A program made the position numbers and the translations under genes. 64,000 bases of DNA from the NCBI RefSeq assembly GCF_963668665.1, contig NZ_OY764902.1, positions 496,001 to 560,000 of the forward strand, given 5' to 3'. This document shows, piece after piece, positions 27,379-35,609 of this stretch; the first letter of the stretch is position 1, and each line of letters opens with the position of its first letter. The stretch is from an uncultured Anaeromusa sp. GTDB taxonomy: Bacteria; Bacillota; Negativicutes; Anaeromusales; Anaeromusaceae. The notes below the pieces were generated by a model. The model was given only the letters and a program-made list of their open reading frames with translations. It ran no database searches and was not told the origin of the DNA.

Positions 27379-27668
27379 TAAAAAAACTCCCGTCCTGTAA
27401 AGGACGAGAGCATTTTCTCGCGGTACCACCTTTGTTATTCGTGCATGCACGAATCAACTTTATAGGTACGGGCGGCTGCCGATACCTTCCATCTGTAACG
27501 TGATGGTCACGGCGGCACCTACTATTTCAGCTTTCGCTAAAAATTCAGTTTCGCAACTCCAAGGAGAACTTCAGCCTACTTCTTGTACCGGCTTCCCAGC
27601 TCCGCCAGCTCTCTGTGATAATCTGTAAGCCTACTTTTCCTCTTCAACGTCATTCGTTGTTAAATTGA
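27379..27668 (-). ncRNA. T-box leader, predicted tRNA-Phe specific
   Basis: Read on the minus strand: stem I with AGAGAGCTGG (GA motif) and GCCGGTAC, specifier region CTGAAG-UUC-TCCTTGGAG with UUC at 27566-27568, the T-box AAGGTGGTACCGCG (27419-27432), then terminator stem CTCTCGTCC / GGACGGGAG and seven T (27379-27411). The UGGU bulge pairs with ACCA, so it expects discriminator A, as in tRNA-Phe. Uncharged tRNA would stabilise the antiterminator and turn on paaK and the genes behind it. Confidence 0.92.
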
Positions 27669-27672
27669 ATTT

Positions 27673-27701
27673 AGTATAACAATAGCTAGGGATAATTTCA
27701 A
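27673..27701 (-). promoter_or_regulatory. promoter of the T-box operon
   Basis: TTGAAA (27696-27701), exactly 17 bp, TATACT (27673-27678) on the minus strand. The RNA would start near 27667, just before the T-box. Confidence 0.8.
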
Positions 27702-27867
27702 GAGTCATTTCGTTGTTTTTGTATATTTTTTTAAAAAATGTTCTTCGGATAAAAACACATATATTGCATTTGGTAGTTTTTATTCTAGCATCTTGCCTGA
27801 TGAGAAAGTTTTCGCTATCATAGATAAGGGAATGCCTAAATCTATTTATACAGGAGGAAAAGGACTC

Positions 27868-29814
27868 ATGACAGTGGAAAAACGTGAATTTCAAGCGGAA
27901 ACCAAACAACTGCTGGAGTTGATGATTCACTCCATTTATACGAACAGGGATATTTTTTTACGGGAGCTTATTTCCAATGCTTCCGACGCTATCGACAAGC
28001 TGCGCTTTGAGGCGCTGACCAACCCTGAACTATTGGGCGAAAACAACGACCTTGAAATTATGTTGTTGCCGGATGAAACTTCCGGTACGTTGACTATTGC
28101 CGATAACGGCATGGGCATGACTCATGACGAAGTCATCGAAAATATTGGCACCATCGCCAAATCCGGCACCAAAGCGTTTTTGGCGGCCATGCAAGAAAAA
28201 GAAAACGCTGGCGGCGATACCAATCTGATTGGTCAGTTCGGCGTCGGCTTCTATTCGGCGTTCATGGTAGCGGACAAAGTGACTCTTCTCACCCGCGCTC
28301 CAGGTCAGGAAAAAGGTGTGCGCTGGGAATCAACAGGCGACGGAACCTATACGCTAGAAGAATGTGAAAAAGAGAGCCGCGGCACGACGATCATTCTTTC
28401 TTTGAAAGAAGAGCATCGTAAAGCAGAAACGGAAAGCGAGCAGTTTTTAAACAAGCATACCTTAGAGCGACTGGTGAAAAAGTACTCCGATTATATCCGC
28501 TTCCCCATTCGCATGAGCATGCCTGTCATGGCGCCTCCAGCCGCCGAAGGCGAAGAGCCGCAGGAACCAAAAGAAGAAGTGCGTGTTCTAAACTCCATGT
28601 CTCCCCTTTGGATGCGCAATAAAAATGAAATTAAGCCGGAAGAATATAATCAGCTCTACAAGCATCTCTTCTTGGACTGGCAGGACCCCATGGAGGTCAT
28701 CCACTCCAAGGTGGAAGGCGCTGTAGAATATACCAGCGTACTCTTTATTCCCTCCCACGCTCCCTTTGATTTTTATCAGCGTGAAGTGACGACAGGCATT
28801 CGCCTTTATTCGAAAAACGTGTTCATCATGGACGACTGCCAGGATCTTCTGCCGGAGTACTTACGCTTTGCGAAGGGCCTTGTGGACTCTCCTGACGTCT
28901 CCTTGAACATTTCCCGCGAAGTGCTGCAACAAAGTCTGCCTTTGAAGAAAATCGGCAAGAATCTGGAAAAGAGCCTCTTAAAAACATTGGAGCAAATGTG
29001 CAAAAAAGACCGGCCAAAATACGAAAATTTCTGGAAAGAATACGGTAAAGCCCTTAAAAGCGGCGTGTACTCTGATTTTGCCAATCGCGAGCGCTTGCAG
29101 GATTTGCTACTCTTCTCCACGTCTCGCAGCGAAGACGAGCTGACTACTTTAGCAGACTATGTAGAACGTATGCCGGAAAAACAAAGCGTTATCTACTATG
29201 CCGCAGGCAAGGATCGCATTGCAGTAGAACGTCTGCCCCAGATGGAAATGCTGCAGGAAAAAGGTCTGGAAGTACTGTATCTCTTTGACCGGGTTGATGA
29301 ATTTGCCGTAGACGCTCTAGGCAGTTACAAGGAAAAACAGTTCCGTTCCATTAGCCGCGGCGAGCTGCAACTGGATGAGATGGAAGACGAAACAGAAAAG
29401 AAAAAAGAGCAGGAAGAATTAACTAAGGAAAATTCAACCTTGCTCGAAGCTATTAAAAAGCACCTGGAAGGAAAAGTGACGGAAGTCAAACTGAGCCATC
29501 GCTTAACCTCCAGCCCAGTTTGTCTGGTCAGCGACGCTCAAGGCATCAGCCTTTCGATGGAGCAAATTCTGGCGGACATGGACCAGAAAAACTCCTTTAA
29601 AGCCAGCCGCATTCTGGAACTCAATCCCAACCATGCGGTGTTCAAGGCCTTGCAAGCGCAGTTTACCGACGGCAACACCACGCCTCTTTTTGGCGATTAC
29701 TGCGAATTGCTTTACGGTCAAGCCCTGCTCTTAGAAGGCCTGGCGCCGGAAGATCCGGGCCGCTTTGCGCAACTGGTAGCATCCTTAATGGCCGCGCCGT
29801 CTACTAAAGCGTAA
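27868..29814 (+). CDS. htpG: Hsp90-family chaperone HtpG
   Basis: ATP-dependent chaperone, 648 residues. N-terminal GHKL domain with ELISNASDAIDKLR, DNGMGMT, GTIAKSGTKAF and GQFGVGFYSAFMV; middle domain from about 225; C-terminal dimerisation domain from about 510. ATG 27868 follows GGAGGAAAAGG; an upstream in-frame ATG has no site. Divergent from the T-box operon; ends in a strong terminator. Confidence 0.96.
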   Translation: MTVEKREFQAETKQLLELMIHSIYTNRDIFLRELISNASDAIDKLRFEALTNPELLGENNDLEIMLLPDETSGTLTIADNGMGMTHDEVIENIGTIAKSGTKAFLAAMQEKENAGGDTNLIGQFGVGFYSAFMVADKVTLLTRAPGQEKGVRWESTGDGTYTLEECEKESRGTTIILSLKEEHRKAETESEQFLNKHTLERLVKKYSDYIRFPIRMSMPVMAPPAAEGEEPQEPKEEVRVLNSMSPLWMRNKNEIKPEEYNQLYKHLFLDWQDPMEVIHSKVEGAVEYTSVLFIPSHAPFDFYQREVTTGIRLYSKNVFIMDDCQDLLPEYLRFAKGLVDSPDVSLNISREVLQQSLPLKKIGKNLEKSLLKTLEQMCKKDRPKYENFWKEYGKALKSGVYSDFANRERLQDLLLFSTSRSEDELTTLADYVERMPEKQSVIYYAAGKDRIAVERLPQMEMLQEKGLEVLYLFDRVDEFAVDALGSYKEKQFRSISRGELQLDEMEDETEKKKEQEELTKENSTLLEAIKKHLEGKVTEVKLSHRLTSSPVCLVSDAQGISLSMEQILADMDQKNSFKASRILELNPNHAVFKALQAQFTDGNTTPLFGDYCELLYGQALLLEGLAPEDPGRFAQLVASLMAAPSTKA

Positions 29815-29830
29815 TAACAAGACAAATGGA

Positions 29831-29872
29831 AAGCCCAGCCTGTTGTTTTGCACAATAGGCTGGGCTTTTTTT
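29831..29872 (+). terminator. terminator of htpG
   Basis: 11-bp stem AAGCCCAGCCT / AGGCTGGGCTT followed by a seven-T run. The group II intron begins within about two bases of the T run. Confidence 0.9.
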
Positions 29873-29873
29873 G

Positions 29874-31774
29874 GTTTGCCCGGCATGGGCAGTAACTAGG
29901 CGGTGAAAGTCCGCTATGGGCTTGGTAGTGGGAACCATTAGCTGAACAGCAAGGGTGTCCATCGTGAGGTGGAATCTGAAGGAAGCTGAAAGCAAAGTCC
30001 TGCACCGACGAACAGAAACCGCATATAAGGCAAGTGTGGAGCGGACGAGTTTGCCAGACAAAACGAAGTCCAACACTACCCGAACTCCATGGTGTAGATG
30101 CGGCGGTGACATGGGATGAAAGTTACTGTTCTTAACCGGGGAGGTCTTGCAAGGCTTCGAAAGACATTGGCAACCCCATGACACCCGAAGAACCCATGCA
30201 GTGATGTATGGCTCAATTGCAAGAAGTCAGCAGAGGTCATAGTACCGAAAGTTTTTTTCGGGAAGGACCGAACAATAACAGCTCTTTTGAGCGAGAAGAA
30301 GGTGAGGCAATGCGAAGAGAGCAGAAAACGACTAAGGTCGGCTGCCGCTGCGAGGGTATGTTGGAAACAGAGAGTAACAGCGGAGTGCAGAGTATTGCCA
30401 CACTGGAAACCGCAGAGAAAGACGGTGCAGAAGACCTGCTTGAACAGATACTGCATAGAGATAACCTAAACGAAGCCTACAAGCGGGTAGTGAAAAACGG
30501 CGGAGCTCCTGGCATTGACGGCATGACGGTGGGCGAAATGCTGCCGTATCTGAAGGAACACAAAGAAGAACTTTTAAGGAGCCTGCGCGGAGGCTGGTAC
30601 AAGCCCAAACCGGTCAGAAGGGTGCAAATCCCGAAGCCGGATGGAGGAACAAGAAATCTCGGCGTACCCACCGTAATCGACCGAATGATTCAACAGGCGA
30701 TAGCGCAGGTATTGACACCAATATTTGAAGAGAAATTTAGCGACAGCAGCTACGGATTCAGACCAGGACGTAGTGCGCATCAGGCGATTAAGAAGACGGA
30801 AGAATACTACAAGCAAGGCTATGTGAAAGTAGTTGACATAGACCTCACGCAGTATTTTGACACGGTCAACCATGACATCCTAATCGAACAAGTAAAGAAA
30901 GTCATACAAGACCGAGCCGTTATCAATTTGATACGCAAATTTCTCAAGAGTGGAGTCATGTTCAATGGGCTGGTTAGTGCGACGACGGAAGGAACGCCGC
31001 AAGGCGGGAACCTGTCGCCACTGCTGTCGAACCTCTATCTAACGGCGTTTGACCGAATGCTGGAAGAGCGCGGGCACAAATTTGTCCGTTATGCAGACGA
31101 CTGCAACATATACGTCAAAAGCCAGCGAGCAGCCAAACGCGTGATGGCCGGTTGCAAAGATTATCTCGAAAAGAAACTGAAACTCAAGGTGAACGAAGCC
31201 AAAAGCAAAGCTGGAAGCCCGCTAAGACTAAAGTTTCTAGGTTTCTCTATGTACAAAGTAACCAAAAGCATAGGGATACGCCCTCATGCCAAAGCGATGA
31301 ACAGGTTTAAAGGACGATTGAGGCAATTGACAAGCCGAAAGCAAGCTAATTCAGTTTCTGACATTCTAAGTAAGTTGAAACGGTATACGACAGGCTGGCT
31401 TGGGTACTATTCGATAGCAGCCATGAGTTTCAAGATGAAAGAACTGAACGAATGGCTGCGAAGAAGAATCCGGCAAATCTTCTGGAAGCAATGGAAGAAG
31501 CCGTCTGCCAGATATGAAAACCTAAAACGTCTTGGCATCGACAAGTCGAAAGCAAGGGAGTGGGCAAATTCCCGACGAGGCTATTGGCGAGTTGCCAGGA
31601 GCTGGATTTTAAGCAGGTCATTAACAAACGAATACCTCGTATCGAGTGGTTATGATGACATAGCCGAACGATACGAGGTACTGCACTCAAGTTATTGAAC
31701 CGCCGTATACCGAACGGTACGTACGGTGGTGTGAGAGGTCGGCTGTTCAATTAATGGGCAGCCTCCTACTCGAT
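29874..31774 (+). mobile_element. group II intron, class C-like
   Basis: Self-splicing retroelement of about 1.9 kb. The 5' domain I is recognisable (GCCCGGCATGGGC, GGTGAAAGTCCGCTATGGGC, GGGAACCATTAGCTGAACAG). The intron-encoded protein lies in domain IV. The 3' end has domain V (GAACCGCCGTATACCGAACG, then GTACGTACGGTGGT) and a domain VI stem ending CTACTCGAT. The 5' boundary is an estimate: GTTTG stands where GUGCG is usual. Insertion right behind a terminator stem and T run, and a protein without endonuclease domain, fit class C. The first 430 bases are RNA structure, not a gene. Confidence 0.85.
30310..31698 (+). CDS. ltrA: group II intron reverse transcriptase/maturase
   Basis: 462 residues. 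Reverse-transcriptase domain about 50-330 with DIDLTQYFDTVNHD, GTPQGGNLSPLLSNLYL and the catalytic RYADDCNIYV; maturase X domain about 350-450 with WLGYYSIA and WLRRRIRQIFWKQWKKP. No HNH endonuclease at the C-terminus. ATG 30310 follows AGAAGGTGAGG; longer in-frame forms exist. It helps the intron fold and reverse-transcribes it into DNA. Confidence 0.93.
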   Translation: MRREQKTTKVGCRCEGMLETESNSGVQSIATLETAEKDGAEDLLEQILHRDNLNEAYKRVVKNGGAPGIDGMTVGEMLPYLKEHKEELLRSLRGGWYKPKPVRRVQIPKPDGGTRNLGVPTVIDRMIQQAIAQVLTPIFEEKFSDSSYGFRPGRSAHQAIKKTEEYYKQGYVKVVDIDLTQYFDTVNHDILIEQVKKVIQDRAVINLIRKFLKSGVMFNGLVSATTEGTPQGGNLSPLLSNLYLTAFDRMLEERGHKFVRYADDCNIYVKSQRAAKRVMAGCKDYLEKKLKLKVNEAKSKAGSPLRLKFLGFSMYKVTKSIGIRPHAKAMNRFKGRLRQLTSRKQANSVSDILSKLKRYTTGWLGYYSIAAMSFKMKELNEWLRRRIRQIFWKQWKKPSARYENLKRLGIDKSKAREWANSRRGYWRVARSWILSRSLTNEYLVSSGYDDIAERYEVLHSSY

Positions 31775-31799
31775 CAATGATTCATTCGTCTTTATGCCA

Positions 31800-32516
31800 T
31801 TATTTCTGATAAACTAGCCACAAACCGCTATTGTCTAGTTGTTCTGCCTTTTTCAGATGAAATGATGCGGGAAAAGTGTTTGGCAGAGAATAATGGCCAG
31901 TCGCAAATAAGGAAGTTGCCTCTGGAGAGCCGACTACAGGCGCGACAACAAGACTGATTTCATCAATTAAGTTTGCCTGTAAGAAAGCGCCGTTGACTAT
32001 GCCGCCGCCTTCCAGTAATAGCTTTTCAATACCAAACTTATTTTTGAGCTTTGAAGCAATCAACGCGAGATCCAGTTCGCTCTTGCCGCCGAAAAGATAC
32101 GATACTCCTTTTTCTTGTAGATGTTCTAAGAAGCATCCGGAAACATTATGGGTTAAAATTTCAATTAGGTGGGCGCCGTTATAACCTTCATCAATATCTG
32201 TAATTTCTCCTTTGCTCCAGAAAAGCTTTCCTTTGGGATCAATGGAAACTGCATAAAACGGGGCCTGCTTAGCTACGTGGTCTTCTTTAGAAACAGGCAT
32301 TTCATTATCATATGTCGTCGCTTGTACGTGAGCTGGTTGCGGAAAGCTTTCTTCCATGGTTACTCTGCCACAGAGAAAGCCGTTCGCCTCATATTGTCGA
32401 TGAATTCTGTAATAAGATTCAATGAGGCTGCCATACTGGCGGTCTCCTAAAAAATCACCGGTAACTTTGCCGTCTAGAGACGTCACCATGTGACAGATAA
32501 TATATGGTTTCTCCAT
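31800..32516 (-). CDS. RibD C-terminal-type (dihydrofolate-reductase-like) reductase
   Basis: 238 residues. The N-terminal YIICHMVTSLDGKVTGDFLG and later KLLLEGGGIVNGAFLQANLIDE are those of the RibD reductase domain; there is no deaminase domain. Stand-alone forms are NADPH reductases of unknown substrate. Start 32516 has AGAGGTG upstream. Third gene of a short operon with a cupin and a flavodoxin, driven by a MerR-type promoter. Confidence 0.88.
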   Translation of the reverse strand: MEKPYIICHMVTSLDGKVTGDFLGDRQYGSLIESYYRIHRQYEANGFLCGRVTMEESFPQPAHVQATTYDNEMPVSKEDHVAKQAPFYAVSIDPKGKLFWSKGEITDIDEGYNGAHLIEILTHNVSGCFLEHLQEKGVSYLFGGKSELDLALIASKLKNKFGIEKLLLEGGGIVNGAFLQANLIDEISLVVAPVVGSPEATSLFATGHYSLPNTFPASFHLKKAEQLDNSGLWLVYQK

Positions 32517-32530
32517 AGTAGCACCTCTAC

Positions 32531-32935
32531 TTATTTCAGCTTGCCATAGATTGCATCGTCCACCGATTCCAACCATTCGTTGGCAGCGCCAGCAACCGGA
32601 ATTTCTACGGCCAGATGTGCAAACCAGCTGTCTTTCGACGCGCCATGCCAATGCTTTACTTCCGGTGGAATCGTTACTACGTCGCCAGGATGAAGTTCTC
32701 GTGGTTCTTCTCCCCAGGCTTGATACCAGCCTCGCCCTTCGGTACAAAGCAAAATCTGACCGCCTTTATGGTGAATATGCCAGTTGTTGCGGCAACCCGG
32801 TTCAAAGGTAACATTGAAAATAGGCCCACCCTTATCAGTCAGTTGCTGTAAATACGCCTGGCCAATAAAATATTGGGAAAATGTTTCCGGTAACGGAGCT
32901 CCTGTTTTAAAAAGTTCGCTTCTTGTATTACTCAT
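32531..32935 (-). CDS. cupin-domain protein (cytoplasmic)
   Basis: 134 residues, one cupin barrel. Metal ligands are in NNWHIHHKGGQILLCTEG (motif 1) and the later VKHWHGASKD (motif 2). No signal peptide. Relatives lie beside aldo/keto reductases and carboxymuconolactone decarboxylases. Close in sequence to the exported cupin at 38779-39276 (shared FIG/FTG, HWHGAS, WLE ends), so the two are likely paralogues on opposite sides of the membrane. Confidence 0.9.
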   Translation of the reverse strand: MSNTRSELFKTGAPLPETFSQYFIGQAYLQQLTDKGGPIFNVTFEPGCRNNWHIHHKGGQILLCTEGRGWYQAWGEEPRELHPGDVVTIPPEVKHWHGASKDSWFAHLAVEIPVAGAANEWLESVDDAIYGKLK

Positions 32936-32970
32936 ATATACTGCCTCCTCGTAGTCTTTTGGCGATGCTT

Positions 32971-33483
32971 CTATCGTACTTTTTTTAGCCAGGCCGCAAT
33001 CGCTTCGTCCGCTGTTGCAACACTGCCGCCGTTAACCGCTAACCCTGATTCTACGTTTGCCTTAGGGCAAAGTTTCTTTATATCTTGCTCGCTGTTTCCC
33101 AAGCCGCTACCCTCGTGCGTGCAGAACGGCACGATTCTTTTGCCGGAAAAATCATGCGCTTCCAGCCAAGTAAAGACGGCCATGGGCATAGTTCCCCACC
33201 AATTGGGATAGCCAAGATATATTACATCATAAGAGTCAATGGCATCGCCTAGAAATATAAGTTCTGGTCTGGAGTTTTCTTTCTTTTCTCTTTGGGCGAT
33301 TGTTGTCGTTTCCGTATAATCTTCCGGATATGCTTTTACCGTCTCAATTTGAAACAGAGTGCCGCCGGTTGCAGCTTGAATTTTTTTGGCAACGACTTCG
33401 GTGTTGCCAATAGGCAGATTCACAATATTTCCGCGTACATAGTTATTCCCTTTACGTGAATAAAACGCGATTAAGTTCTTCAT
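32971..33483 (-). CDS. flavodoxin-family protein (cytoplasmic)
   Basis: 170 residues, FMN-binding fold. LIAFYSRKGNNYV is the phosphate loop region; GYPNWWGTMPMAVFTWLE is the second FMN loop, and CTHEGSGLG is the third. This is the long flavodoxin_4 type found with electrophile-response genes. No export signal, unlike the copies at 36691 and 45294. Driven by the MerR-type promoter at 33514-33544 and first in its operon. Confidence 0.9.
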   Translation of the reverse strand: MKNLIAFYSRKGNNYVRGNIVNLPIGNTEVVAKKIQAATGGTLFQIETVKAYPEDYTETTTIAQREKKENSRPELIFLGDAIDSYDVIYLGYPNWWGTMPMAVFTWLEAHDFSGKRIVPFCTHEGSGLGNSEQDIKKLCPKANVESGLAVNGGSVATADEAIAAWLKKVR

Positions 33484-33513
33484 ATTTCTTCCTCCTTTTT
33501 ATCTTCTAAGTAA

Positions 33514-33544
33514 AGTGTAATACTTGGAGTTAAGTCCATGTCAA
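33514..33544 (-). promoter_or_regulatory. MerR-type promoter, site A (flavodoxin operon)
   Basis: Minus strand TTGACA (33539-33544), 19-bp spacer with ATGGACTTAACTCCAAG, TACACT (33514-33519). Confidence 0.8.
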
Positions 33545-33570
33545 TGTTGAATTCACGAAAACAAAATGAA

Positions 33571-33634
33571 AAGCCATCGAAAACTCCGCAAGGGTAATGG
33601 CCCCAACCCCAGCAGAGTTTTACCGACGGCTTAT
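33571..33634 (-). terminator. terminator of the DUF362 gene at 33670
   Basis: Minus strand stem AAGCCGTCGGTAAAACTC paired with GAGTTTTCGATGGCTT (two unpaired bases), then T-rich sequence. Confidence 0.65.
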
Positions 33635-33669
33635 CCAATCATACGAAAGGGTAAGTCAGACTTTCCAAA

Positions 33670-34698
33670 TCAATCAATGGAAATCAATTGATACTTTTCA
33701 TTTCCCATTTTAAGATCACGCATAGCCGCAAGCTGATGAAGTCCGTGGCGTGATTCAATACGCTCGACAAGATCGTGATTATCGGTTCGCTGATACACCA
33801 TATCAATCGCAGCCTGATCAACCGCTAAAATATCAGTTGAAGCAACAATGCCGATATCGCCAATGGTTGGCTCGGCTGCACCGACGCCAGCACAGTCGCA
33901 ATCCACTGACATGCGGCGCATGACATTTAGAAACACAATATGCTTGCCAAAATAATCTACCGTTGCTTTACCGGAATCAGCCATCAGTTCCATGAAATAA
34001 TCCTGCATCGGCCACTGCTTAAAATCCGCTGGCATTTGTTCCATTACACCATGCACTTGGCGTTTACCAACCTGTCCTGAAGCACAGCCGATAGCAATGT
34101 TTTTCAAGGAGCCTCCAAAGCCGCCCATGGCATGCCCTTTGAAATGGGTAAGTACAATCATCGAGTCATAATTGGTAAGATGCCCTCCCATGGCTACTTC
34201 TTGCAGATGCTTTCCACCACGTACCGGGAGTGATACATCCCCTTCTTCATCCATGATATCGACCGGGCAAAAGGTCCAACCATTTGTTTCGAGTGTTTTT
34301 CTATGGTCTGCTGTCGTATATCGTTTCCCTTGATACAGCGTATTTGTTTCAACAAGGGCACTGTGTGGCACATGTGACTGAAAGGCTTTTACCATAGATT
34401 GGGGCAAAATATTTGGCCCATGGGGCTCACCGGTATGAATCTTGATAGCTACTTTTCCGTAGATTCCTTCGTTGATGATATCATATAGCTTTATTAAATG
34501 TTCGGCATCAATGTGCTTTGTAAAGTACACTTTGGCAGAAGAACCATTCCCCTCACTCTCACTTTTAGGCACGTAAGTGCTGCCGATAACCGGCGCTTGC
34601 GCCAACGCTTTTCCCATACTGGAAAATTGGGATAAAGCTAGTCCAACAGCGGCTGTACCGGTCATTTTTACAAAGGCACGACGATTTATTTCTTTCAT
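33670..34698 (-). CDS. DUF362 protein with Tat signal (1)
   Basis: 342 residues. The N-terminus has NRRAFVKMTG followed by a hydrophobic stretch and ALAQA, a twin-arginine signal, so a folded cofactor-bearing protein is exported. Core motifs are HTGEPHGPNILP, ETNTLY, NGWTFCPVD, LTHFKGHAMGGFGGSLKNIAIGC and DCDCAG. DUF362 is of unknown function, often next to or fused with ferredoxin domains. Cysteines in FCPVD, IGC and DCDC could hold a metal. Very similar to the copy at 53604. Own MerR-type promoter (site B) and terminator. Confidence 0.88.
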   Translation of the reverse strand: MKEINRRAFVKMTGTAAVGLALSQFSSMGKALAQAPVIGSTYVPKSESEGNGSSAKVYFTKHIDAEHLIKLYDIINEGIYGKVAIKIHTGEPHGPNILPQSMVKAFQSHVPHSALVETNTLYQGKRYTTADHRKTLETNGWTFCPVDIMDEEGDVSLPVRGGKHLQEVAMGGHLTNYDSMIVLTHFKGHAMGGFGGSLKNIAIGCASGQVGKRQVHGVMEQMPADFKQWPMQDYFMELMADSGKATVDYFGKHIVFLNVMRRMSVDCDCAGVGAAEPTIGDIGIVASTDILAVDQAAIDMVYQRTDNHDLVERIESRHGLHQLAAMRDLKMGNEKYQLISID

Positions 34699-34725
34699 GG
34701 TTATACACCTCCAGTTATTAGTTTC

Positions 34726-34756
34726 ATTGTATTCCCTAGAGTTAACTCCAGCGCAA
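34726..34756 (-). promoter_or_regulatory. MerR-type promoter, site B (DUF362 gene)
   Basis: Minus strand TTGCGC (34751-34756), 19-bp spacer with TGGAGTTAACTCTAGG, TACAAT (34726-34731). Confidence 0.78.
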
Positions 34757-34804
34757 GTTTTTTCTTTAATAAAGATGAATTTTATCGTAATACGAGTCGA
34801 ATTA

Positions 34805-35440
34805 TTAGTCGCGAATGAAATTAGTAAAAATGGGTTCTTCCAGCATCGGCAAAGAAACGCCCGCTTTCAAGCCAGCTTCCTTGCATTTTAAAAAGAACGC
34901 CATGTTTCGGGCTAGCGTCCGCATTGTCTGCAGTCCTTCCAAATCCTTTTTTACTTCTTCCGGCTTTGCTCCATGTACCATATTCCAGTATTGAGAAGAT
35001 ACAATTGGCATTTGCAATAAGCCAAAATACTTGTTTATTTGATCGTAAGTTGCTGTCGTTCCAGCCCGTCTTGCCGAGATAACCGCCGCAGCCGGTTTCA
35101 AATAAAAGGATTTTCTTCTTCCGCATAAATCAGCATAAAATGCACGATCCAAAAAGGACGTAATGGCGCCGCTGGCGGCGGCCCAGTGAACCGGCGTTCC
35201 AAAAATAAAACCATCATAGTCTGCTGCAATCGACAAAAATTCATTTACTTTGTCGTCAAATACACATTTTCTTTTCTCTGTGCAAGACTTACAGGCAATG
35301 CAGCCAGCTAGTGGTTTGTTGCCAATCCAAAAAGTTTCGGTGCTGATTTTTTCTGTCGCCAAGGTGGCGGCTACTTCCGACAACGCCGTATAAGTACATC
35401 CTCTTTCGTGGGGACTGCCATTAACCAATAATACTTGCAT
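34805..35440 (-). CDS. NADPH-dependent FMN reductase / iron-sulfur flavoprotein-like
   Basis: 211 residues. Flavodoxin-like fold with LLVNGSPHERGCTYTAL and FGTPVHWAAASG FMN loops. CIACKSCTEKRKCVFDD is a C-x2-C-x2-C-x5-C run as in iron-sulfur flavoproteins. It lies divergent from the AraC regulator. Start 35440 follows AGGAGG. No palindromic MerR-type site found in front of it. Similar to the protein at 58242. Confidence 0.88.
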   Translation of the reverse strand: MQVLLVNGSPHERGCTYTALSEVAATLATEKISTETFWIGNKPLAGCIACKSCTEKRKCVFDDKVNEFLSIAADYDGFIFGTPVHWAAASGAITSFLDRAFYADLCGRRKSFYLKPAAAVISARRAGTTATYDQINKYFGLLQMPIVSSQYWNMVHGAKPEEVKKDLEGLQTMRTLARNMAFFLKCKEAGLKAGVSLPMLEEPIFTNFIRD

Positions 35441-35546
35441 CGTATCGTGCCTCCTATTTTGTCCGGTTAGCTTCATTATGCAACTGGCGGACGGGTAGCA
35501 GATAGCCTATTCATCCCAAATACTTGCCTAATCCTCTCAAGATCCG

Positions 35547-35576
35547 TTGCAAGCCGATAAATACACATATTATAAT
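35547..35576 (+). promoter_or_regulatory. predicted promoter of the AraC-family gene
   Basis: TTGCAA (35547-35552), 18-bp spacer, TATAAT (35571-35576). Confidence 0.6.
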
Positions 35577-35609
35577 AGACTTGTTCAAGAGTGAACGAAG
35601 GAGGATCCT

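Noticed and set aside
27333..27413. Longer paaK start at 27413
   Set aside because: It would translate the T-box terminator stem; TTG 27332 has a strong binding site and the correct N-terminus.
32517..32747. N-terminal extension of the RibD-like gene through the cupin gene
   Set aside because: The extra residues (Arg/Ser/Trp-rich) are an out-of-frame reading of the cupin gene; ATG 32516 has AGAGGTG upstream.
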